This document shows positions 8,620 to 17,019 of a stretch of 64,000 nucleotides of DNA, in pieces. The stretch is from contig JAVKBW010000097.1 of NCBI GenBank assembly GCA_040222995.1, positions 62,001-126,000 of the forward strand. The letters are read 5' to 3'. The notes below the pieces were generated by a model. That model saw only the letters and a program-made list of their open reading frames with translations, did not search any database and was not told the DNA's origin. Position 1 is the first letter of the stretch. Every line of letters begins with the position of its first letter. The DNA is from JAVKBW01 sp040222995 (GTDB taxonomy: Bacteria > Pseudomonadota > Alphaproteobacteria > UBA8366 > Aestuariispiraceae). The position numbers and the translations under genes are program-made.

Positions 8620-10383
8620 ATGCACTTGCGAAAAAATAGATCGGGACAGGCCATGGGCATGTCAGCCGGGCGGCTTTGGCAGTCAGGTGTTTTTGCTGTT
8701 TGTGTCGCATTCGCCGCCCCTGTCGCGTCGGCGACGGAAACATCCGGCGCCGAACCGGCTGTGCCGTCCCTGCTGGAAACGGTGTCTGTCTCCGGGGCCT
8801 ATCTGGCTGGCCGATTCGCCGAACAGCGCAGCGATCATCGAACCGCGGCCATCCTGCTGGACCGGGTTCTTGAGGATAATCCCGACGATGCGGAACTGAC
8901 GCAGCGCGCGTTTCTGGCGCACCTGCGGGCCGGATTGTACGACCGGGCGCTGGAGCTGGCGGCGCAGGACATGGGCAACAGTAACCAGAGCTATTTCGCC
9001 AATCTTCTGCTGGCCGAACAGGCCTTGCGGAAAGGCGAGTGGGATACCGCTTTGGCGCGTGTCGAATCCGATGGCGGATCGGGCCTCGGCCGGTTTGCAA
9101 CGCCGATGATCAAGGCCTGGGCGCTGGCGGGCCGGGGCGATACGGATGCGGCGATTCAGTCGATCGGCGCGTTGTCCGACCAGGGTGGGTTCGGGCGTCT
9201 GCGCAGCCTGCACGAAGGACTGATTTACGCCAAAGCCGGCCGGTATGCCGAGGCTGAAGATGCGCTGGTCTCGCAGGACCCCGATCTGTTGCTTGCCCCT
9301 GTCCGGGTGATCCGGGCATTGGCCAGGGTCTACACGTTGCAGGATCGCGATGCCGATGCGCAGGCGCTGGTCGACAGCTATATCGACCGCAATCCCGGCG
9401 CGGATGCGCTGCGCGACGACCTGACAACGGCAATGAACGGCGAGGATGACGAGGGCCTGTTCGGGCCGCCGGGCGCGGTGGCGGACGGGTTCTACCATCT
9501 GGCCTCGGGCATTCGCGAACAGAGCACGGAAGCGGCGCTGATTTTCGGACGGCTGACCCTCTATCTCGATCCGACTTTCGATCTGCCGATCCTGTTGATC
9601 GGCGATCTTCTGGAAGCGAGCGCCCGCCATAACGAGGCCATCGAAGTGCTGGGCAGGATAACCGCGGACTCACCCTACGAATGGGATGCACGGCTTCGGA
9701 TCGCCGACAATCTGGGCGAAATCGGCCGCGATGACGAGGCGATCGAGTTGCTTGAGAAAATGGCGCAGGAGCGCCCGGACAGCACCGACCCGCTGGTGAA
9801 GATCGGCTATCTGTACCGCGCTCAGGAAGCCTGGCTGGATGAAATCGACATCTACAACCGCGCCATCGGCCGGGTCGCCGAACAGGAACAGCGGCACTGG
9901 CTTCTGTTTTATAACCGGGGCATCGCCTTTGAACGGTCCGACCAGTGGCCGAAGGCCGAGGCCGATTTCAAACGGGCGCTGGAACTTAAACCGGATGACC
10001 CGTTCGTGCTGAACTATCTCGGCTATTCCTGGGTCGAGAAAGGCATGAATATCCCGGCGGCGAAGGAAATGATCCGCAAGGCCGTGTCACAACGGCAGAA
10101 TGACGGCTACATCGTCGACAGCCTGGGATGGGTTCTCTACCGGACCGGCGACTTTGAAGAAGCGGTGCGGCATCTTGAACGCGCCGTGCTGCTGCGGCCG
10201 CAGGATCCGGTCATCAACGATCATCTGGGCGATGCCTACTGGCGGGTCGGCCGGGAATACGAGGCGCGCTTCCAGTGGGACCGCGCCCTGCATCTGGAAC
10301 CGGAGGACGATCTTGTCGGCACGATACGGGATAAGCTCGACAACGGCCTCGGAGAGGCTGAAATCATCGAGGTTGTGGAATAG
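8620..10383 (+). CDS. Exported tetratricopeptide-repeat protein
   Basis: The 587-residue protein begins with a signal-like segment (SGVFAVCVAFAAPVASA, about residues 22-38), so it is probably periplasmic or outer-membrane associated. The rest is helical repeats. Clear TPR units lie at about 410-540, for example FNYLGYSWVEKG and VDSLGWVLYRTGDFEEAV. Residues 60-400 hold more divergent repeats. ATG 8620 is preceded by AAAGGGAAAAAAGGCG. Only five bases separate it from ispE, so the two form a likely operon; this pairing is common in alphaproteobacteria. The partner proteins are unknown. Confidence 0.85.
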   Translation: MHLRKNRSGQAMGMSAGRLWQSGVFAVCVAFAAPVASATETSGAEPAVPSLLETVSVSGAYLAGRFAEQRSDHRTAAILLDRVLEDNPDDAELTQRAFLAHLRAGLYDRALELAAQDMGNSNQSYFANLLLAEQALRKGEWDTALARVESDGGSGLGRFATPMIKAWALAGRGDTDAAIQSIGALSDQGGFGRLRSLHEGLIYAKAGRYAEAEDALVSQDPDLLLAPVRVIRALARVYTLQDRDADAQALVDSYIDRNPGADALRDDLTTAMNGEDDEGLFGPPGAVADGFYHLASGIREQSTEAALIFGRLTLYLDPTFDLPILLIGDLLEASARHNEAIEVLGRITADSPYEWDARLRIADNLGEIGRDDEAIELLEKMAQERPDSTDPLVKIGYLYRAQEAWLDEIDIYNRAIGRVAEQEQRHWLLFYNRGIAFERSDQWPKAEADFKRALELKPDDPFVLNYLGYSWVEKGMNIPAAKEMIRKAVSQRQNDGYIVDSLGWVLYRTGDFEEAVRHLERAVLLRPQDPVINDHLGDAYWRVGREYEARFQWDRALHLEPEDDLVGTIRDKLDNGLGEAEIIEVVE

Positions 10384-10388
10384 GGCCT

Positions 10389-11279
10389 GTGAGCATGTCT
10401 CAAGATGACCGGACGGTACTGGCGCCGATAAAACTGAACCTCTATCTGCATATCACTGCACGCAGGGAAAGCGGCTATCATGAGGTCGATACCCTGATTG
10501 TTTTCACGGATTTCGGCGACAACGTACGCGTCGAACCCTCGGACCGGCTGGAGATTGCCGTTGAAGGGCCGTTCGCCGATGATCTGCCGGAAGCGCAGGC
10601 CGACAATCTGGTGCTGAAGGCGCTTGACCGGATGCGCCGGGAGGTGGGTGTCGAAGCCGGCGCCCGGGTGACGCTGATCAAGAACATTCCGGTGGCGGCC
10701 GGGGTCGGCGGCGGGTCTTCCGATGCGGCGACGGCCATGGCCGCGGCGGCGAAAATGTGGAATCTGCCGAAATCGGCAATGACGCCAATGCTGAAAGTCG
10801 CCGCGAAGGTCGGGGCGGATCTGCCGGCCTGCCTGTTCCGCAAGCCGTGTTTCGCCAGGGGCTATGGCGAGGTGCTGGACGAGGCCCCGCAAATGGCGAC
10901 GATGGGCGTACTGCTGGTCAATCCGGGCATCAAGGTTTCGACACCGGCGGTGTTCGAACGCAGGCGCGGCGGGTTCTCGCCGTTCATGGCGGATTCCAGT
11001 GCACAGCTTCGCACTATTCCGGCCCTGCTCGAGTTTCTGAAGGAACGGGAAAACGATCTGACCGAGGCCGCAATCAGCCTGTGTTCGCCGATCGAGGATA
11101 TTCTGTGGACGTTCGACGATATCAAGGACTGCCGACTGGCGCGGATGTCGGGCAGCGGGGCGACCTGTTTCGGCCTGTTCGATACGGTGGAGGCCGCGGA
11201 AGCGGCGGCGGCATCCTTCACCAATCCGAACTGGTGGGCCCGCGCCGCGAAGCTGACGATGCCCGACCCGATCTTCTGA
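10389..11279 (+). CDS. ispE: 4-diphosphocytidyl-2-C-methyl-D-erythritol kinase IspE
   Basis: IspE phosphorylates CDP-methylerythritol in the non-mevalonate isoprenoid pathway. The product belongs to the GHMP kinase family. An early APIKLNLYLHI segment carries the catalytic Lys, GYHEVDTL follows, and the ATP-binding motif P-VAAGVGGGSSDAATA lies at about residues 101-116. A late MSGSGATCFGLF glycine loop is present. The 296-residue length is typical. The start may be GTG 10389 or ATG 10395. It is probably translated from the same message as the upstream TPR gene. Confidence 0.95.
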   Translation: MSMSQDDRTVLAPIKLNLYLHITARRESGYHEVDTLIVFTDFGDNVRVEPSDRLEIAVEGPFADDLPEAQADNLVLKALDRMRREVGVEAGARVTLIKNIPVAAGVGGGSSDAATAMAAAAKMWNLPKSAMTPMLKVAAKVGADLPACLFRKPCFARGYGEVLDEAPQMATMGVLLVNPGIKVSTPAVFERRRGGFSPFMADSSAQLRTIPALLEFLKERENDLTEAAISLCSPIEDILWTFDDIKDCRLARMSGSGATCFGLFDTVEAAEAAAASFTNPNWWARAAKLTMPDPIF

Positions 11280-11395
11280 CCGCGGCGGCATCCGCAATGC
11301 GGGGCGAACCGCGCGAAGCTGTCTTGATGCGTCCGGCGGAACGCCATATAAGGGCTTCTTCCGGGCCGGGGCCTGCCCCCGCGCCGTTGTTCTGG

Positions 11396-11470
11396 TGGGG
11401 TGTAGCCAAGCGGTAAGGCAGCGGTTTTTGGTACCGCCATGCGGAGGTTCGAATCCTCCCACCCCAGCCA
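11396..11470 (+). tRNA. trnQ: tRNA-Gln (anticodon TTG)
   Basis: A complete 75-nt cloverleaf can be drawn. The acceptor stem is TGGGGTG (11396-11402) with CACCCCA (11460-11466). Anticodon stem GCGGT/ACCGC encloses the loop TTTTGGT with TTG at positions 34-36. The T arm contains GGTTCGAATCC. Discriminator G is at 11467 and CCA is encoded at 11468-11470. It lies 116 bases after ispE. Confidence 0.95.
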
Positions 11471-11611
11471 CCCCATCACACTTGTTTCATCCTTTATGTT
11501 GGGCCTTTGCCGGCAACGTCCCCGACTCTTGCCTTTATCGGATGGGTGAAGGACGCTGTCGGCTGTGCGACTGAATGCCTATATTCGATTTCACGAAGGA
11601 GAGAGTACGCT

Positions 11612-12256
11612 GTGCCGAGAGACGTGAAGAATGCCCTGAAGAAAGCCGAAGGCGTTTACTACGCGAAGACGCGTCAGGAACTTGAAGAAAGTTATGACCG
11701 CTGGGCTGAAGAATGGGATGACGACGCAACCGAAGTGTTCGGTTATCTGGGGCCGGAAATGGCGCAGGCCTGTATCGAACGTTATTTGCCGACGACCGCC
11801 CGCATTCTCGATGCCGGCGCCGGCACCGGGCGGCTCGGTCAATTGCTGCACGATGCCGGGTATATGGATTTGACGGCGTTCGATTTATCAAAAGGCATGC
11901 TGAAGGTTGCGGAGCGGCGCGGCGTATACAAGGCGCTGCACCAGATGGCCCTGGGCGAACGGCTTGCTTTCGATGACGATACGTTCGATGCAACGGCCTG
12001 TATCGGCACATTGACCACCGGTCACGCCCCGGCAGGCAGTATTGATGAACTGATCCGTGTGACGCGGCCGGACGGTCTGATCGTGGTAACGCTGAATCTG
12101 AACACCTATGCCGATGACGGCATCAAGGATCGAATCGAGGCGCTCGATACCGCCGGGCAATGGGTGCTTGTGGAAGCAAGCGGCCCGCACCCGCTGATGC
12201 CGGTAGGGGCGCCCGATATCATCCACGATGTCCGCGTTTACCGCGTGCTGAAATAG
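11612..12256 (+). CDS. Class I SAM-dependent methyltransferase (small-molecule type)
   Basis: The 214-residue product starts with YYAKTRQELEESYDRWAEEWDDDA, the 'YD-x-WA' lead-in of Williams-Beuren 27-like methyltransferases. SAM motif I is ILDAGAGTGRLG, motif II is LTAFDLSKGML, and motif IV is FDATACIGTLTTGHA. GTG 11612 is preferred over the longer frame from 11507 because AAGGAG sits ten bases upstream (11596-11601) and the extra N-terminus would run into the tRNA leader region. The substrate is unknown. Confidence 0.82.
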   Translation: MPRDVKNALKKAEGVYYAKTRQELEESYDRWAEEWDDDATEVFGYLGPEMAQACIERYLPTTARILDAGAGTGRLGQLLHDAGYMDLTAFDLSKGMLKVAERRGVYKALHQMALGERLAFDDDTFDATACIGTLTTGHAPAGSIDELIRVTRPDGLIVVTLNLNTYADDGIKDRIEALDTAGQWVLVEASGPHPLMPVGAPDIIHDVRVYRVLK

Positions 12257-12300
12257 GCTGCATCACGGCATCGCATCCCCGGTTGAGCCGGAGGTGCCGT

Positions 12301-12744
12301 TCAGTCGGCGGCGGGCGACAGATGGTTGCCGGTTTCGCACAGACTGTGGTCGCTGATGGTTTCGATGACCCGGCAGTCGGAAATCCTGCCGCCCTTGCAC
12401 TGTTCGACCATCCGTTCCAGTTCATGCCGAAGCGCCTGCAGCCGCTCGATCCGCAGATTGACCTGTTCCAGTTGTTCCGTTGCGATGGCATCCGCCGCGT
12501 CGCAGGGCTGGTCCGGGTTGTCGGTCAGGCTGATAAGATCCCGGATCGCCTGCAGCGGAAAACCCAGTTCGCGCGAATGACGGATAAACTTTAACCGCTG
12601 GATCGAGGATTCGTCGTACAGCCGCTGGTTCCCCGCCGAACGCCACGGCGCGGGCAGCAGGCCGATCTGCTCGTAATACCGGATCGTCTGGATCTTGCAG
12701 TTTGCGGCTTTGGCGACAAGGCCGATTGTAAGTGGTTTCGCCAT
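12301..12744 (-). CDS. MerR-family heavy-metal regulator (CadR/ZntR/PbrR-like)
   Basis: The 147-residue activator has an N-terminal winged HTH (LTIGLVAKAANCKIQTIRYYEQIGLL), a dimerisation helix (about residues 80-115), and a C-terminal metal loop. Metal-site Cys are present: one in DQPCDAADAI, two in CKGGRISDC spaced as in ZntR/CadR, and a terminal HSLCETGNH. This favours a divalent soft metal such as Zn, Cd or Pb over Hg. It is divergent from the cation-efflux operon, with a MerR-type operator between them, so it probably controls that operon and itself. Confidence 0.9.
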   Translation of the reverse strand: MAKPLTIGLVAKAANCKIQTIRYYEQIGLLPAPWRSAGNQRLYDESSIQRLKFIRHSRELGFPLQAIRDLISLTDNPDQPCDAADAIATEQLEQVNLRIERLQALRHELERMVEQCKGGRISDCRVIETISDHSLCETGNHLSPAAD

Positions 12745-12756
12745 GTCATTTTTCCC

Positions 12757-12789
12757 TTGAACCTACAGTTACTGTAGATACCACATATG
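12757..12789 (+). promoter_or_regulatory. MerR-type operator/promoter for the efflux-dsb operon
   Basis: A dyad CTACAG-TTA-CTGTAG (12763-12777) lies directly after a -35-like TTGAAC (12757-12762). A -10-like CACATA/CATATG follows about 19-21 bases later. This long spacer filled by a dyad is the hallmark of MerR-activated promoters, where the regulator untwists the DNA to allow transcription. Confidence 0.8.
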
Positions 12790-12825
12790 GGATCGGAACA
12801 AGAAATGTGAAGATCGGAGGACGTC

Positions 12826-13461
12826 ATGTCTGCCGGGTGTTGCCAGCACCAGCCAAAATTCGACGGAGCCTCGAAAGGTTTCCGTACCGCTTTGTGGATC
12901 GTCATCGCCATCAACGCGACGATGTTCGTTGTCGAAATGACGGCCGGCGCCCTGGCCGGTTCGCAGGCGCTGAAAGCGGACGCCCTCGATTTCCTCGGGG
13001 ACTCGATTACCTACGGAATCAGCCTGTTCGTTCTCGGCATGTCGCTGCGGGTCCGGGCGACGGCGGCCTTGCTGAAAGGCGTCAGCCTCGCGCTCATGGG
13101 CCTGTGGGTTTTCGGGTCGACGGCCTATCAGGTGCTGGTGCTGGGTCTGCCGAACGCGACCTTCATGGGGGCCGTCGGGGTTATGGCGCTGGCCGCCAAC
13201 CTTGCCAGTGTCTTTGTTTTGCTGCGCTTCAAGGACGGCGATTCGAACGTGCGGTCGGTCTGGCTGTGCAGCCGCAATGACGCCATCGGCAACCTTGCCG
13301 TTCTCGGCGCGGCCGCAGCGGTCGTGCTCACGCAATCGGCCTGGCCCGATCTGATCGTTGCGGCCCTGATGGCCGGGCTGTTCCTGTGGTCCGCGTTTCA
13401 GATCATCGTCCAGGCGCTGCAGGAACGCCGGCAACAGGCCGAAGCCGCCGCTGCGGAATGA
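12826..13461 (+). CDS. Cation diffusion facilitator family metal exporter
   Basis: The 211-residue inner-membrane protein has six hydrophobic segments and starts with the metal-binding-looking MSAGCCQHQP. The two acidic transmembrane sites of CDF proteins are recognisable: KADALDFLGDS in TM2 and SRNDAIGN in TM5. The canonical His residues there are replaced by Asp and Asn, so metal preference may differ from zinc-type CzcD. The cytoplasmic C-terminal domain is absent or very short. GGAGG lies 5 bases before the start. It is first gene of an operon with dsbB (14-base gap) and a DsbA-like gene, divergent from merR. Confidence 0.85.
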   Translation: MSAGCCQHQPKFDGASKGFRTALWIVIAINATMFVVEMTAGALAGSQALKADALDFLGDSITYGISLFVLGMSLRVRATAALLKGVSLALMGLWVFGSTAYQVLVLGLPNATFMGAVGVMALAANLASVFVLLRFKDGDSNVRSVWLCSRNDAIGNLAVLGAAAAVVLTQSAWPDLIVAALMAGLFLWSAFQIIVQALQERRQQAEAAAAE

Positions 13462-13475
13462 GGGGTCGATAAAGT

Positions 13476-13907
13476 ATGAACGATCATGACTCGCGACCGG
13501 GCGCCGCCCTGTCGATGGCGTGGTTGATCGCGCTGACAGCGACGCTGGGTGCGATTTTCATCGGCGAAGTGATGGGGCGAACCCCGTGCGTGCTGTGCTG
13601 GTATCAGCGCATCGCCATGTTTCCACTGGCGCTTGTTCTCGGCATCGCAGCGTGGCGGAATGACGGAAATGTTACCCTTTATGCCCTGCCGCTTTCCGTC
13701 GGCGGCGGCCTGGTTGCACTGTGGCACAGCCTTCTGTTCATCGGCGTCATCCCCGAGAAAATTCAGCCCTGTACGGCGGACGGTCCTTCCTGCGCCGGCG
13801 CAGACCAGACGATATTCGGAATGATTCCGCTGCCGTTCCTGTCACTGGCGGCTTTTGCCGCTATTGTCTTTCTGTTGATATATCCCCGATTGAAGAGGTC
13901 GTCATGA
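13476..13907 (+). CDS. dsbB: Disulfide-bond formation protein DsbB
   Basis: DsbB is an inner-membrane quinone reductase that reoxidises DsbA. The 143-residue protein has four transmembrane segments. The first periplasmic pair is in GRTPCVLCWYQR (about residues 35-46) and the second pair lies in QPCTADGPSCAGADQ (about 98-112). The stop overlaps the start of the following DsbA-like gene by four bases (ATGA at 13904-13907), so the two are translationally coupled. The association with a metal exporter is notable. Confidence 0.93.
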   Translation: MNDHDSRPGAALSMAWLIALTATLGAIFIGEVMGRTPCVLCWYQRIAMFPLALVLGIAAWRNDGNVTLYALPLSVGGGLVALWHSLLFIGVIPEKIQPCTADGPSCAGADQTIFGMIPLPFLSLAAFAAIVFLLIYPRLKRSS

Positions 13908-14548
13908 CTCGCCGAACCATCGTATTCGCCGCCGGAATTGCGGTTGTCGCTCTGTTTGGCATCGGCGCTTATCTGTATTCGTCGATGAAGGCCGAAGACC
14001 ACTCACCGGGTTCGGTTACGCAGAATACGCCTCTGGTCCGGCCGCACTCGCCGGTAATCGGCAATCCCGATGCGCCGGTTACAATCGTGGAGTTCTTCGA
14101 TCCGGCCTGCGAATCCTGCCGCGCCTTCTACCCGTATGTGAAGGACATAATGAACAGCTACGACGGCAAGGTCCGGCTCGTGCTTCGCTACGCCAACTTT
14201 CATCCGCAATCGGGGGACGCGATCCGGCTGCTCGAAGCAGCCCGAAATCAGGGGAAGTTCGTCGCCGTGCTCGAACGGCTTCTGGCGACCCAGGCGCGCT
14301 GGGCGCCGCATGGACGCGACGGCGACAGCGTGTGGAGCACCCTGCCGGGTACCGGCCTCGATATCGAGCAGGCGAAAAGAGATGCCCTGCTGCCGGCCGT
14401 CGCCGAAGTAATGGCTCAGGACGCGGCGGATGTCGTGGCAGCCGGTGTGAAGGGGACGCCGACATTCTACGTCAACGGCAAGAGGCTGAAGATATTCGGC
14501 CCGGAAGGGCTTGCCGATCTGGTCAGATCGGAAGTCGAGGCGAACTGA
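13904..14548 (+). CDS. DsbA-family thiol oxidoreductase, membrane-anchored
   Basis: The 214-residue product has an N-terminal hydrophobic segment (about residues 5-27), then a DsbA/thioredoxin fold. The active site is FFDPACESCRAFYPY (CESC) and the cis-Pro loop is VKGTPTFYVNG. It is of the DsbA/TlpA-like group with a helical insertion between the two. ATG 13904 overlaps the dsbB stop. The pair probably forms a dedicated oxidising couple, expressed with the metal exporter under the MerR protein. Confidence 0.9.
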   Translation: MTRRTIVFAAGIAVVALFGIGAYLYSSMKAEDHSPGSVTQNTPLVRPHSPVIGNPDAPVTIVEFFDPACESCRAFYPYVKDIMNSYDGKVRLVLRYANFHPQSGDAIRLLEAARNQGKFVAVLERLLATQARWAPHGRDGDSVWSTLPGTGLDIEQAKRDALLPAVAEVMAQDAADVVAAGVKGTPTFYVNGKRLKIFGPEGLADLVRSEVEAN

Positions 14549-14554
14549 CCTGCT

Positions 14555-14665
14555 CTACCGCCGCAGCAGCCAGACGGTTCCCGTCGCCGCGCATTTCCGT
14601 TTCAGACCGCCGGGAATGTCGACGGCGGCGATGCGGCTCACATCATAGCTGTTTTTGAATCGGTC
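14555..14665 (-). pseudogene. Relic of the 3' end of a second thiopurine methyltransferase gene
   Basis: Read on the minus strand this stretch gives SYDVSRIAAVDIPGG, then LKRKCAATGTVWLLRR and a stop. It matches the C-terminus of the intact TPMT gene at 17020-17655 (YDLTRLASVDIPGG, LKRKCAATETVWLLRK). At DNA level 14561-14623 matches 17026-17088 in 60 of 63 positions, with weaker similarity further on. Only about 37 codons remain and no start codon is available, so it is not functional. The copy lies directly between the dsbA-like gene and the Rieske gene, in the same orientation as the intact gene. Confidence 0.88.
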
Positions 14666-14669
14666 GACC

Positions 14670-15824
14670 CTATCGGGTGCCCTGATCGAGCATGATGTCC
14701 AGCATGTTGCTGTAGTATCTGGCTACACCGGCTTCCCAGACCGGCGACATGATGCCGTCGAGCGCGGTCGGCGATCGCATCCCTCTCGCTACGCCTTCCA
14801 TCACGGCGAGGTCTTCATCCAGCACCTCTTCCTCAAGTTTCAACCATAGTGTCAGTTCGTCATCGCCCATGCCGGCCCCCGAGGTAGAGTAGATGGCGTG
14901 ACTGATCCAGCACTGGCCGGGATTCTCCCTGTCCGGCAGGATGATGGTATCGATTATCTTGTCCGGCGCGTGGCTGGTCAGACACAGGTTCGGCGTTCTC
15001 GTACAGTAACGCGAGCTGGTGTCGAGGTGTTCATTCGCTTTCTTGGTTTCCGGCAGGTTCGTGAATACGGCGTCCGGCATGTCAATTCGCGATCCGACGA
15101 GATAACCGTCGCTAATGATCCTGTGATCGCCCAGCGGCTGCCCGGCTGCTGTCTTCGTATGAACCATTGGCACGTGGTACGGTTCAACATTGTTTTCGGT
15201 AGCGATCTTCCAGTTCACCGGCATTGGCAGTTTTTCGACAGTTGCGATGTGTTTCAGGTTCGAAAAATTGACATCGGAAAACAGGTTTTCCAAAGGTTTG
15301 GCAAAGTCTTCGAGAGGTGGTGCATTGCCATCGACATTGATCATGATCCAGTTTTTCCAAACGCCGCACCGAACCGGTATCAACCCGAATTCACCGAAAT
15401 CGAAATCGGGGTGGCGCTGGTCTTTGGCGCCTGCGAAGTAGGGAGCGCTCAGAAGCCGGCCGTCCAGACCGTAGGACCAACTGTGGTAAGGGCAAACAAT
15501 ACGCCGGCTTTTGGTGCATGGTTTCGAAACCAGCTCATGCCCCCGGTGACGGCACGCGTTATGATAGGCGCGGATGGCTCCTTCCTTGTCCCGGACCAGA
15601 AAAAACGGCTGCCCATGTACAGGCATCATGTCGCCGGGGTTTGAGAGTTCATGCGCTCTGCCCACCATAATCCATGTCCGGTCAAGCCATGTCGCATGTT
15701 CCATGCCCAGATAGTCGGCGCTGGTATAGGCGAGTTTCGGAAGGCGGCCGACAAAGCGTTCTCCCTTGCCCAACAGCTTGTCGATCTGGCTTGCCTCCAG
15801 GAAATCCTTGACTGATTTTGCCAT
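14670..15824 (-). CDS. Rieske non-heme iron oxygenase, quaternary-amine (GbcA/CntA-like) type
   Basis: The 384-residue alpha-subunit has the Rieske [2Fe-2S] site CRHRGH...CPYHSWSYGLDG (about residues 88-120) and a catalytic domain with the bridging region ENNVEPYHVPMVHTKTA, which supplies the mononuclear-iron His pair. Family members include glycine betaine demethylase GbcA and carnitine monooxygenase. The assignment is supported by the divergent GlxA/GbdR-type regulator. ATG 15824 has GGAG nine bases upstream; the frame is open further but crosses into the regulator. No reductase subunit is encoded nearby. The exact substrate is an inference. Confidence 0.82.
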   Translation of the reverse strand: MAKSVKDFLEASQIDKLLGKGERFVGRLPKLAYTSADYLGMEHATWLDRTWIMVGRAHELSNPGDMMPVHGQPFFLVRDKEGAIRAYHNACRHRGHELVSKPCTKSRRIVCPYHSWSYGLDGRLLSAPYFAGAKDQRHPDFDFGEFGLIPVRCGVWKNWIMINVDGNAPPLEDFAKPLENLFSDVNFSNLKHIATVEKLPMPVNWKIATENNVEPYHVPMVHTKTAAGQPLGDHRIISDGYLVGSRIDMPDAVFTNLPETKKANEHLDTSSRYCTRTPNLCLTSHAPDKIIDTIILPDRENPGQCWISHAIYSTSGAGMGDDELTLWLKLEEEVLDEDLAVMEGVARGMRSPTALDGIMSPVWEAGVARYYSNMLDIMLDQGTR

Positions 15825-15903
15825 CCGGTTTCTCCATTCTGTGCGCGGTTCAGGCGCGATCCGACGGGAAGAGACATTTCCCACATTCCTGACATTCACG
15901 TTG

Positions 15904-15933
15904 TAACTGGAACGTTGCGCGGTATAACTGGAA
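15904..15933. promoter_or_regulatory. Two direct half-sites, candidate AraC-family operator
   Basis: TAACTGGAA occurs at 15904-15912 and again at 15925-15933, a period of 21 bases (two helical turns). The sites lie in the 115-base gap between the divergent Rieske and AraC/GlxA-type genes. Same-face direct repeats are what dimeric AraC proteins bind. The second site abuts the ribosome-binding region of the regulator gene, which would allow autorepression. Confidence 0.55.
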
Positions 15934-15939
15934 GGTCGA

Positions 15940-16992
15940 ATGGCGAGAATTACTCTCGGGAAGACGCGGCAAAACCGCATCGCCACTATCGTGAAGACAG
16001 GTATCGAAAAACAAAAAATGCCGATAGAATCAGGTGTTTCGCGACAGGTCGGTCTTTTTCTGATTGAAGGATATTCAGCCACGTCCCTGGGCGCGGTCGT
16101 GGATTGTCTGAGCCTGGCGAACGATCTCGGTGGCCATACCTTTTATCAACCGACCCTGATATCCGTCGATGGAAAGCCCGTCCGGTCGTCAGGCGGACTG
16201 TTTGTGACGGTCGACTGTACGCTGGATAAATCCGCCCTCTATACGGATCTGTTCATCATTACTGGAAATTCCGTATACGTGCCGGATATGGAATCCATCG
16301 CGGTATCGCTGCGAAATCTCGGCCGGCACGGTTGCCGGATGTGCAGCGTATCGGGCGGCGTGCTTCTGATGGCCAGAGCCGGACTTCTCGAAAACAGGCC
16401 TTTCACCATTCATTGGGAATTGCGTTCGGCATTTGCCGAGGAGTTCCCGAAACTTTCCCCATCCCACGATATCTTTGTGATTGCCGGAAACTGCCTCAGT
16501 TGCGCCGGTGGCGCATCGGCGCTGGATCTTGCGCTATGGGTGGTTGCCGAGGATTGCGGCTGGGATTTGACCCTGCGGATTGCGGAACAACTGGTGCATC
16601 CGAGGATCAGGGAAGGAAACGATCGGCAGCGGCAGTCTCCCCTTGAAAGGTTTGGTGTGAATCACCCGAGCCTGATCGCCGCGATCGAGGTGATGAACGA
16701 AAACCTTGCCGAGCCGGTCAGGCCATCCGAAATCGCCCGCCGCACGGCGTTGTCCCTGCGGCAACTGGAGCAGCTTTTTAAGAGGTATCTGGATAGCAAT
16801 CCTTCCCGTTTCTATCTGCGCCTGCGCCTGGAGCGCGCCCGGAATCTGCTGTTGTACACACCGATGCCGATCATAGAGGTGGCCATTGCAACAGGTTTCA
16901 ATTCGCATTCGTACTTTACGAAAGCCTACCGCCTGCAGTACGGCGCAACGCCTACCGGCGAAAGAGCGGCGCGCCGGCTCAACACAGCATGA
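15940..16992 (+). CDS. GlxA-family AraC-type transcription regulator (GbdR/CdhR-like)
   Basis: The 350-residue protein has an N-terminal DJ-1/PfpI amidotransferase-like ligand domain (about residues 35-200, starting VGLFLIEGYSATSLGAVVD) and two C-terminal helix-turn-helices (PSEIARRTALSLRQLEQLFKR and IIEVAIATGFNSHSYFTKAY). This architecture is typical of regulators of glycine betaine, carnitine and dimethylglycine catabolism. It faces the Rieske gene, which it probably activates. ATG 15940 follows GGAAGG; an internal ATG at 16018 would also include the whole ligand domain. Confidence 0.88.
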   Translation: MARITLGKTRQNRIATIVKTGIEKQKMPIESGVSRQVGLFLIEGYSATSLGAVVDCLSLANDLGGHTFYQPTLISVDGKPVRSSGGLFVTVDCTLDKSALYTDLFIITGNSVYVPDMESIAVSLRNLGRHGCRMCSVSGGVLLMARAGLLENRPFTIHWELRSAFAEEFPKLSPSHDIFVIAGNCLSCAGGASALDLALWVVAEDCGWDLTLRIAEQLVHPRIREGNDRQRQSPLERFGVNHPSLIAAIEVMNENLAEPVRPSEIARRTALSLRQLEQLFKRYLDSNPSRFYLRLRLERARNLLLYTPMPIIEVAIATGFNSHSYFTKAYRLQYGATPTGERAARRLNTA

Positions 16993-17019
16993 CCCGTCGG
17001 CGTTTCGGTTCGGACCGCT

